Shown in pieces: positions 56,951 to 63,774 of a DNA stretch of 63,774 bases (position 1 is its first letter; every line of letters begins with the position of its first letter). The position numbers and the translations under genes were made by a program. The stretch is from assembly GCF_018343665.1 (NCBI RefSeq), contig NZ_JAGYPM010000011.1, positions 1 to 63,774 on the forward strand, written 5' to 3'. Under the pieces are notes generated by a model. The model searched no databases. It had not been told where the DNA came from and saw nothing but the letters and a program-made list of their open reading frames with translations. The stretch is from Cytobacillus citreus (GTDB lineage: Bacteria > Bacillota > Bacilli > Bacillales > Cytobacillaceae).

Positions 56951-58330
56951 TCACCCTCCTAACGTCACTTTTAAAGCCTCACTAACAGAACCTACTCCAA
57001 TCAACTCAATTCCTTTTGGACCAGTCCAGCCCCCAAGGTTATTTGCCGGTAAAATAACCCTTTCAAAACCTAGTTTTGCCGCTTCCTGAACACGCTGCTC
57101 TATTCTTGATACCCTTCTAACCTCTCCTGTTAAACCTACTTCCCCAATTATACAATCTGTCGGTCTCGTCGGTTTATCGCGAAAGCTTGAAGCAATGCTG
57201 ACTGCAATAGCTAAATCAATCGCTGGCTCATCTAACTTTACTCCCCCAGCTACCTTTAAATAAGCATCCTGGTTCTGCAAAAGCATCCCCACCCGCTTTT
57301 CAAGCACAGCCATTAAAAGCGGAACACGATTATGATCAATTCCGGTAGCCATTCTTCTCGGATTTCCGAAGCTTGTCGGTGATATTAGAGCCTGAATTTC
57401 CACAAGAACCGGTCGAGTCCCTTCCATAGAAGCTACAACCGTTGATCCAGCTGCTCCCTGTGAGCGTTCCTCAAGGAAAATTTCTGAAGGGTTCTCCACT
57501 TCTTCTAAACCAAACTCCTTCATTTCAAAAATTCCCATCTCGTTTGTAGACCCAAATCGATTTTTTACCGCACGCAATATTCGGTATGTATGATGCCGCT
57601 CTCCCTCGAAGTATAGAACTGTATCAACCATATGCTCTAATAATCTTGGACCAGCAATCGAACCTTCCTTTGTAACATGCCCTACTATAAAAATTGCAAT
57701 TCCTTTTGTTTTTCCAATTCTCATTAATTCTGCTGTACATTCTCTTACTTGAGAAACACTTCCTGGAGCCGAGGTTACCTCTGGGTGAAAAATCGTCTGA
57801 ATGGAGTCAATAATTACGAAGCTCGGATTGACGCTGTCGATTGTCCGACTTATCTCCTCTAGACTCGTTTCCGAATAAACCAATAAATTCTCAGATGAAA
57901 CGCCTAGTCGATCAGCTCGCAATTTCGTCTGCCTAAGTGATTCTTCACCAGATATATATAAAACGGAATGATTTTTATTAGCCAATTGGGATGAAACCTG
58001 CAAAAGCAATGTTGACTTTCCTATCCCTGGGTCACCACCAATCAGTACTAATGACCCCCTGACCACGCCTCCTCCAAGAACACGGTTTAGTTCATTCAAG
58101 TCGGTATAAATACGAGGTTCGCTCACTGTCTCTACCGTCGTAATCGGTGTAGCTTTCGAGAGAATAGTCGCTCCTTGTGAATGAGCAAATGCCCCCCTTC
58201 TTGTTGTTGCTGATTTTTCCACTTCCTCAACCATTTTGTTCCATTCACCACAGCCAGGACATTTCCCCATCCACTTTGGAGACTCATACCCACATTCCTG
58301 ACACATAAATTTTGTTTTCCTTTTGGCCAT
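56951..58330 (-). CDS. radA: RadA, DNA repair ATPase
   Basis: 459 residues. Zinc finger C10, C13, C24, C27; Walker [11 protein letters not shown] (98-107); the RadA motif KNRFGSTNE; and a Lon-protease-like C-terminal domain. It helps branch migration in recombination. The ATG was chosen over an upstream in-frame codon at 58414 because the protein then matches the zinc-finger start of the family. Confidence 0.96.
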   Translation of the reverse strand: MAKRKTKFMCQECGYESPKWMGKCPGCGEWNKMVEEVEKSATTRRGAFAHSQGATILSKATPITTVETVSEPRIYTDLNELNRVLGGGVVRGSLVLIGGDPGIGKSTLLLQVSSQLANKNHSVLYISGEESLRQTKLRADRLGVSSENLLVYSETSLEEISRTIDSVNPSFVIIDSIQTIFHPEVTSAPGSVSQVRECTAELMRIGKTKGIAIFIVGHVTKEGSIAGPRLLEHMVDTVLYFEGERHHTYRILRAVKNRFGSTNEMGIFEMKEFGLEEVENPSEIFLEERSQGAAGSTVVASMEGTRPVLVEIQALISPTSFGNPRRMATGIDHNRVPLLMAVLEKRVGMLLQNQDAYLKVAGGVKLDEPAIDLAIAVSIASSFRDKPTRPTDCIIGEVGLTGEVRRVSRIEQRVQEAAKLGFERVILPANNLGGWTGPKGIELIGVGSVSEALKVTLGG

Positions 58331-58437
58331 ATCCGGTTCTTCCTCTTCTACTTTTTTTATTTGGGTAAAAATTACAAAGAAGGCACACGTCCCTTTACGT
58401 GTACCCTCTTGCATCGTACTTGAGCATCCATGATTTA

Positions 58438-60891
58438 TTAAGATTTCTGCAAAGTGGCTGCCGCTTTCCCTTTTGCTGTTTCGACAACAAACTCTCCATC
58501 ACGAACATCAATGACAACATTCTGGCCATTTAAAACGGTTCCTTTTAACAATTCTTCAGATAAACGGTCCTCTATATGCTTTTGAATAGCTCTGCGAATT
58601 GGTCTAGCACCGTATTCAGGATCATAGCCTTCAACTGCAATTTTTTCCTTCGCCGCTACTGTCAACTCAAGGTTAATGTCTTGCTCTTTTAATCGTTTTG
58701 TTAATTGATCAGACATAAGCGTCACAATTTCTGCAAGATGCTTCTTCTCTAATGCATGGAAAACAATAATTTCATCAATACGGTTAAGGAATTCTGGTCG
58801 GAATGATTTTTTCAGCTCCTCCATTACCTTTCCTTTCATATCCTTATAATCTTGTTCTCCATCCTGAATGTTAAAACCAACATATTTATTTCGTTTTAAG
58901 GCTTCTGCCCCTACGTTGGATGTCATGATTAAAACTGTGTTGCGAAAATCTACCGTTCTTCCCTTTGAATCCGTTAAGCGCCCATCCTCTAGCACTTGTA
59001 AAAGAATGTTGAAGACATCTGGATGCGCTTTTTCGATTTCATCTAAAAGGACGACAGAATAAGGCTTTCTGCGTACCTTTTCCGTTAGTTGTCCGCCTTC
59101 TTCATACCCAACATAGCCCGGAGGTGAGCCTACTAGTCTTGATGTTGAATGCTTCTCCATATACTCGGACATATCAATTCGAATCATGGCATCCTCATCA
59201 CCGAACATCGCTTCAGCTAATGCACGGGCAAGCTCTGTTTTTCCTACTCCTGTTGGGCCAAGGAAGACAAATGATCCGATTGGCCGTTTTGGATCCTTTA
59301 ATCCCGCGCGCGCACGGCGAACTGCTTTCGAAATAGCCTTAACTGCTTCTTCCTGACCAATGACTCTTGAGTGCAAAATTTCTTCTAAGTTTAGAAGCTT
59401 TTGCGTTTCAGTTTGAGCTAATTTTGAAACTGGAATCCCAGTCCAGCTTGATACAACACTTGCAATATCATCAACGGTTACTTCACTGTTTTCTTTTCCT
59501 TGCTTTTCTTTCCATGATTTCTTTGTCTCTTCCAGTTGTTCACGAAGCCGCTGTTCCGTATCTCTTAAAGAGGCAGCTTTTTCAAACTCTTGGCTTTGAA
59601 CGGCAGCATCTTTTTCTTTTCGTACATCTTCTAGCTTTAATTCTAATTCCTTTAAATTTGGAGGAGTGGTATATGAACGAAGTCTTACTTTAGATCCTGC
59701 CTCATCAATTAAATCAATTGCTTTATCTGGAAGAAAACGATCAGAAATATAACGATCAGACAATTTTACAGCTGCATCAATCGCTTCGTCTGTAATCGTT
59801 ACACGATGATGTGCCTCATAGCGATCACGAAGCCCTTGCAATATTTGTACAGACTCTTCAGCTGTTGGCTCATCGACTGTAATCGGTTGAAAACGTCTTT
59901 CTAATGCTGCATCTTTTTCGATATATTTCCGATATTCATCAAGAGTCGTAGCCCCAATACACTGCAGTTCCCCACGGGCAAGGGAAGGTTTTAAAATATT
60001 TGAAGCATCAATCGCTCCTTCAGCTCCACCTGCCCCAATTAAAGTATGAAGCTCATCAATGAATAAAATGATGTTTCCTGCTTGCCTAATTTCATCCATT
60101 ACTTTCTTTAGGCGGTCCTCAAATTCTCCACGATATTTGGTTCCGGCTACAACCGTTCCCATATCAAGAGTCATTACTCTTTTATCACGAAGAGTCTCAG
60201 GAACTTCATTATTAATAATTTGCTGGGCTAATCCTTCTGCAATCGCCGTCTTACCAACTCCAGGCTCCCCAATTAACACAGGATTATTTTTTGTTCGGCG
60301 ACTTAAAACTTCGATAACACGCTGAATTTCCTTACTCCTCCCGATAACAGGGTCAAGACTTCCTTCCCGGGCAATCGCCGTTAAGTCTCTTGCCAATCCA
60401 TCTAACGTAGGCGTATTTGCATTTGCAGAAGAACCTCCCTGATGTCCGCTTGATTCATTGCTGCCTAATAGCTGTAAAACTTGTTGACGAGCTTTATTAA
60501 GGCTAACTCCTAGATTATTAAGTACCCTAGCAGCAACACCCTCTCCTTCGCGAATGAGACCGAGAAGAATATGCTCTGTTCCCACATAAGAATGACCTAG
60601 TTTTCGCGCCTCATCCATCGACAGTTCGATTACTTTTTTGGCTCTAGGGGTGTAATGAATTGTCTGTGATGCATCTTGACCCTTACCAATTAAGTTTTCT
60701 ACTTCCTTTTGTATTTTCTCTGAACCTAGACCCAATGCGTATAAAGCCTTTGCTGCAATTCCTTCTCCTTCACGTACAAGGCCAAGCAAAATATGCTCTG
60801 TTCCAATATTATTATGACCTAAACGAATAGCCTCTTCTTGGGCTAAAGCTAATACCTTTTGTGCTCTCTCAGTAAATCGACCGAACATCAT
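58438..60891 (-). CDS. clpC: ClpC, AAA+ unfoldase of the ClpCP protease
   Basis: 817 residues. Two N-domain repeats (about 1-145), AAA domain 1 with GEPGVGKTA, a UVR-like middle domain, AAA domain 2 with GPTGVGKTE, and a ClpP-binding loop with VGFN. It removes unfolded and arginine-phosphorylated proteins with McsB and MecA. GGAGG precedes MMFGRF, matching B. subtilis. Confidence 0.98.
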   Translation of the reverse strand: MMFGRFTERAQKVLALAQEEAIRLGHNNIGTEHILLGLVREGEGIAAKALYALGLGSEKIQKEVENLIGKGQDASQTIHYTPRAKKVIELSMDEARKLGHSYVGTEHILLGLIREGEGVAARVLNNLGVSLNKARQQVLQLLGSNESSGHQGGSSANANTPTLDGLARDLTAIAREGSLDPVIGRSKEIQRVIEVLSRRTKNNPVLIGEPGVGKTAIAEGLAQQIINNEVPETLRDKRVMTLDMGTVVAGTKYRGEFEDRLKKVMDEIRQAGNIILFIDELHTLIGAGGAEGAIDASNILKPSLARGELQCIGATTLDEYRKYIEKDAALERRFQPITVDEPTAEESVQILQGLRDRYEAHHRVTITDEAIDAAVKLSDRYISDRFLPDKAIDLIDEAGSKVRLRSYTTPPNLKELELKLEDVRKEKDAAVQSQEFEKAASLRDTEQRLREQLEETKKSWKEKQGKENSEVTVDDIASVVSSWTGIPVSKLAQTETQKLLNLEEILHSRVIGQEEAVKAISKAVRRARAGLKDPKRPIGSFVFLGPTGVGKTELARALAEAMFGDEDAMIRIDMSEYMEKHSTSRLVGSPPGYVGYEEGGQLTEKVRRKPYSVVLLDEIEKAHPDVFNILLQVLEDGRLTDSKGRTVDFRNTVLIMTSNVGAEALKRNKYVGFNIQDGEQDYKDMKGKVMEELKKSFRPEFLNRIDEIIVFHALEKKHLAEIVTLMSDQLTKRLKEQDINLELTVAAKEKIAVEGYDPEYGARPIRRAIQKHIEDRLSEELLKGTVLNGQNVVIDVRDGEFVVETAKGKAAATLQKS

Positions 60892-60895
60892 GTTC

Positions 60896-61975
60896 TCATC
60901 CTCCAATCTCTTCGTTTTCCATTTTCATTCTTTCTCTTATTAATGACGCTCGCCGAATATCCCGTTCATGAGGTCTTAGTGGCCCCCCTGCATACTGTTG
61001 TAAAAATCCCGGCTGCGTCAGGATCATTAATTCATTTAAAATGTTCTTGGAAATATTTTTAAGATACTGCATATCAATCCCAAGCCGAACATCTGATAAA
61101 CATCTAGCTGCTTCTTTTGATTCAATAATTCGGCAGTTTGATAATATCCCATAAGAGCGGAAGACTCTGTCTTCTAATTGTATGTTGGAAGTTTTAGCTA
61201 ATGCTTCCCGGGCTGATCTTTCCTGAGAAATAAGTTGGCTTACAACACTCTTTAGATCCTCTACTATATCCTTTTCTGACTTTCCAAGAGTGATTTGATT
61301 TGATACTTGAAAGATGTTCCCTAATGCTTCGCTGCCTTCACCGTAAATTCCTCTAACAACTAAGCCAAGTTGATTAATCGCTGGAATGATCCGATTCATT
61401 TGTTGAGTTAAAACAAGGCCAGGCAAATGTACCATGACAGAGGCCCTTAACCCAGTACCAACATTTGTCGGGCAGCTTGTTAGGTAGCCAACCTTTTCAT
61501 CAAAGGCATAGTCAATTTCTTTTTCAAGCCAATCATCGATTTCATTTGCGATATTTAGTGCCTCAGACAATTGAAAGCCTGGAAATAAACATTGGATTCT
61601 AATATGGTCCTCTTCATTTATCATAATGCTTAATTCTTCATTTTCTGAAAGAACGCAAGCACCATGTGAAGAATTCTCTGCAAGATGCGGACTGATAAGA
61701 TGCTTTTCCATTAGAACCCTTTTTTGGAGCGGCTGAAGCTCATCCATCAGTAATAACTCTAAATTTCCAAGCGTTGAAAATGATTTTTCCTCTACCTTTT
61801 TCTTTATCATATGAATGACCGACTTGGCTTCGTCATTCGTAAATAGGGTAGGAAACTTGTATTGTTTTATATTCCGAGCTAACCGGATTCTTGAACTTAA
61901 TATGATATCTGAATCAGGGCCATCAGCACTCATCCAGGAGCTGACAGCTTGATTGATGAAGCGTTCTAGCGACAA
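60896..61975 (-). CDS. mcsB: McsB, protein arginine kinase
   Basis: 359 residues of the phosphagen-kinase fold. [10 protein letters not shown] near residue 28 and [20 protein letters not shown] hold the active-site cysteine and ATP-binding arginines. It phosphorylates arginines of CtsR and of proteins destined for ClpCP. The start is TTG (complement 61973-61975) after GGGGGGAG. Confidence 0.96.
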   Translation of the reverse strand: MSLERFINQAVSSWMSADGPDSDIILSSRIRLARNIKQYKFPTLFTNDEAKSVIHMIKKKVEEKSFSTLGNLELLLMDELQPLQKRVLMEKHLISPHLAENSSHGACVLSENEELSIMINEEDHIRIQCLFPGFQLSEALNIANEIDDWLEKEIDYAFDEKVGYLTSCPTNVGTGLRASVMVHLPGLVLTQQMNRIIPAINQLGLVVRGIYGEGSEALGNIFQVSNQITLGKSEKDIVEDLKSVVSQLISQERSAREALAKTSNIQLEDRVFRSYGILSNCRIIESKEAARCLSDVRLGIDMQYLKNISKNILNELMILTQPGFLQQYAGGPLRPHERDIRRASLIRERMKMENEEIGG

Positions 61976-61977
61976 GC

Positions 61978-62526
61978 TTACTCTCCCCCCTCATCCTTCG
62001 CCTTTAATTTGCTATCAAGTAAGCGAATTTCGTCTCTAATTTCTGCAGCTCTTTCAAATTCCTCTTTCGCGATGGACTCTTTAAGCTTTTGCTTCAATTC
62101 CTCAATATTCTTTCTTAAGTGGATGCTTCCGCCAATCCTAGTTGGTATTTTTCCATTATGGGCTGAATTTCCACTATGCAGTCTTTTTAAAATTGGTATA
62201 AGCTGTTCTTCAAAAGCTTGATAACAATGAGCACAGCCGAATCTTCCTACCTTAATGAATTGTTGGAAGGTCATAGAGCATTTAACACATTGCAATATTT
62301 CTTCCTGCTGGAATGGATCTTGCTTCGTCTTTTGGAAGGTTGGTTCAATATTCAGCAAACCCGCTAACAAATTATGAATTGAAAAACCCGGTGCACCACC
62401 AAGCATGAACATATCGCCTTTTTCTTGGGCACATTTATCACATAAATGAAATTCTGCCTTCTCACCATTCAATATTTTCGTGAAATGAAGCGCTGCCGGC
62501 CTTTGATTACATTCTTGGCAAATCAT
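61978..62526 (-). CDS. mcsA: McsA, activator of McsB
   Basis: 182 residues. Two zinc fingers use C3, C6, C29, C32 and C80, C83, C98, C101. A UVR motif lies near the C-terminus (about 145-182). It stimulates McsB kinase. Two bases separate it from mcsB. Confidence 0.96.
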   Translation of the reverse strand: MICQECNQRPAALHFTKILNGEKAEFHLCDKCAQEKGDMFMLGGAPGFSIHNLLAGLLNIEPTFQKTKQDPFQQEEILQCVKCSMTFQQFIKVGRFGCAHCYQAFEEQLIPILKRLHSGNSAHNGKIPTRIGGSIHLRKNIEELKQKLKESIAKEEFERAAEIRDEIRLLDSKLKAKDEGGE

Positions 62527-62554
62527 GTTTTCACCCTCTCCAGCTACCGTTTTT

Positions 62555-63016
62555 CTATTTATATTTTAAAGTCGTTAACATGGCCTTTAACATTCTTGCA
62601 CGCAGTTCATCTCTATATGGAAGATCAATATACAGGACCGAACGATCGATAACGCTAAGCATTATTTTCGCTTCCCTTTTTGTAATGATCTCCTCTTCGA
62701 CAAGTCTTATAATTACATCCTCTGCACTACTCTGAGCTATGCGACTTTGTATTAAAGTTAATAATTGATCAATTAAATGAGCGTGGTCATATGATTGCAC
62801 TTTCATAATTCTTATATATCCGCCGCCGCCACGTTTACTTTCTACGGCATACCCTTTTTCTATTGTAAATCTTGTATTAATTACGTAGTTTATCTGGGAC
62901 GGGACACATTGAAATTTATCTGCAATTTCACTCCTTTTTATTTCAACAATTTCTCGCTCACTCATTTCTAAAACTCTTTTCAAATAATCTTCTATAATAT
63001 CTGAGATATTTCTCAA
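62555..63016 (-). CDS. ctsR: CtsR, heat-shock transcriptional repressor
   Basis: 153 residues: a winged helix-turn-helix with the glycine-rich wing ESKRGGGGYIRI (about 58-69), whose glycines sense heat, and a C-terminal dimer domain. It represses the operon and clp genes. It is the first gene of ctsR-mcsA-mcsB-clpC. Confidence 0.97.
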   Translation of the reverse strand: MRNISDIIEDYLKRVLEMSEREIVEIKRSEIADKFQCVPSQINYVINTRFTIEKGYAVESKRGGGGYIRIMKVQSYDHAHLIDQLLTLIQSRIAQSSAEDVIIRLVEEEIITKREAKIMLSVIDRSVLYIDLPYRDELRARMLKAMLTTLKYK

Positions 63017-63038
63017 TATTCCTCCCCCTCAATCTGAC

Positions 63039-63055
63039 TTTGACTATATTTGACT
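63039..63055 (-). promoter_or_regulatory. CtsR operator
   Basis: AGTCAAATATAGTCAAA on the minus strand matches the CtsR heptad repeat (A/G)GTCAAANAN(A/G)GTCAAA. It sits just after the -10 element and so would block transcription by CtsR. Confidence 0.9.
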
Positions 63056-63058
63056 TAA

Positions 63059-63087
63059 ATTATACATAACTACGCATTCTCGTGCAA
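63059..63087 (-). promoter_or_regulatory. sigma-A promoter of the ctsR operon
   Basis: -35 TTGCAC (complement 63082-63087), 17-nt spacer, -10 TATAAT (complement 63059-63064), partly followed by the CtsR operator. Confidence 0.85.
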
Positions 63088-63106
63088 TGAACAGGTACTA
63101 ATAATT

Positions 63107-63131
63107 TTTCCCCATTTTTTCATTCCCAAAC
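63107..63131 (-). promoter_or_regulatory. candidate sigma-B promoter of the ctsR operon
   Basis: GTTTGG (complement 63126-63131) and GGGAAA (complement 63107-63112) are 13 nt apart, close to the sigma-B pattern GTTT and GGGTAT. B. subtilis has a sigma-B promoter at this place. Confidence 0.55.
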
Positions 63132-63215
63132 ATGTGAATTATTTTTTACTAAACTTATTGAGGGATTAATATCCAGGCTGTAAGCAGTCTCAAATAAAAA
63201 TCAAAGAACATAATT

Positions 63216-63255
63216 AAAAAAACACGAAGTATACTCGTTCTCAGTACACTCCGTG
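63216..63255 (-). terminator. intrinsic terminator upstream of ctsR
   Basis: On the minus strand CACGGAGTGTACT (complement 63243-63255) pairs with AGTATACTTCGTG (complement 63223-63235) over 13 positions, two as G-U, and is followed by seven T. It isolates ctsR from transcription through the repeat or the rRNA operon. Confidence 0.82.
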
Positions 63256-63278
63256 CGTCACACCCTTCTTCCATGAAC

Positions 63279-63622
63279 AGAACAAATGCGCAAGCGCCTT
63301 CGGAACAATTAAAGGACAAATTGTTCCTGCGATGAATATTCAAAGAAGCTTTCCTTAGTGCTCACCTCCGACAAGCATAAGCCGATCCCTAGGAGCCGTA
63401 ACTAGACAAGCTTGTGACCTCGGGGTCGACAAAAACGCGACGTCCTCCCAAAAGATCCCTTTTGGTCGTGCGATGTATCGCTGACGATGCTTTCCTTGTC
63501 CTGTCGCATTGTCGACACTAGTACGTCCTGTACGTCGGAGGTAGGCGCTGGAGCTGAACGAAGATAACCTATATCTCAAGTTATCAACAGATAGAGAAAA
63601 TTATAATTTCCTATACAATAAA
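63279..63622. repeat. composite hairpin-rich repeat, right copy
   Basis: Same orientation as 3066-3549, without the two GTTCTTT hairpin modules. The most conserved part is 63386-63622. Hairpins include GGAACAATT/AATTGTTCC (63302-63327), CCAAAAG/CTTTTGG (63448-63465) and GTAC-GTCCT-GTAC (63521-63533). It lies between the 5S terminator and the ctsR upstream terminator. Confidence 0.8.
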
Positions 63623-63649
63623 AAAGAACAGCCTCATTTAGCTGTTCTT
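63616..63649 (-). terminator. rRNA operon terminator after 5S
   Basis: AAGAACAGC (complement 63641-63649) pairs with GCTGTTCTT (complement 63624-63632), followed by T-rich sequence. It overlaps the last bases of the composite repeat. Confidence 0.88.
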
Positions 63650-63655
63650 CATTTC

Positions 63656-63772
<117 letters not shown>

Positions 63773-63774
63773 CT

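Overview
This window is the ribosomal-protein and RNA-polymerase supercluster that lies near the chromosome origin in a low-GC Gram-positive, spore-forming member of the Bacillaceae. The evidence is the gene order, which matches Bacillus subtilis almost gene for gene, the sporulation and germination genes (pdaB, gerD, kbaA, cwlD, sigH), zinc-type S14, L33 and L36, McsA/McsB/CtsR, and SalA. The species cannot be fixed from this sequence. The window is given in reverse orientation, so most genes are on the minus strand and transcription runs from right to left.

Right to left: (1) the 5S rRNA end of an upstream rRNA operon and its terminator, then a repeat-rich intergenic region. (2) The CtsR heat-shock operon (ctsR-mcsA-mcsB-clpC), radA, disA and yacL. 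(3) ispD-ispF (isoprenoid precursors), gltX, a cysteine T-box, cysE-cysS, mrnC, rlmB, rae1, sigH, rpmG, secE and nusG. (4) rplK-rplA, then the L10-leader-controlled rplJ-rplL, a RsmC-like methyltransferase, rpoB-rpoC, an L7Ae-like protein, rpsL-rpsG-fusA-tuf. (5) The S10-spc-alpha super-operon from rpsJ to rplQ, with secY, adk, map and infA inside it. (6) ecfA1-ecfA2-ecfT (energy module of ECF vitamin transporters), truA, rplM-rpsI. (7) An accessory two-gene plus-strand cassette (a DUF4062/TIR-like protein and a 60-residue partner) where B. subtilis carries ybaJ. (8) ybaK, cwlD, salA, gerD, kbaA, pdaB, a second repeat-rich region, a small conserved gene, and a 16S rRNA gene with tandem promoters that starts the next rRNA operon.

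The core genes together supply the translation and transcription machinery, protein export, amino-acid charging and protein quality control. The least ordinary parts are the DUF4062 cassette, about 240 bp of structured repeat present in the same orientation near both rRNA operons (with one covarying base pair and a loop indel, pointing to RNA structure rather than protein), a three-stem element with the two RUCCU loops of the Bacillaceae-1 RNA motif, a gene-free interval packed with nested hairpins between rplQ and ecfA1, and an nusG start whose Shine-Dalgarno sequence is separated from the ATG by a small hairpin. All statements come from reading the sequence and from knowledge of the families; no database search was run.
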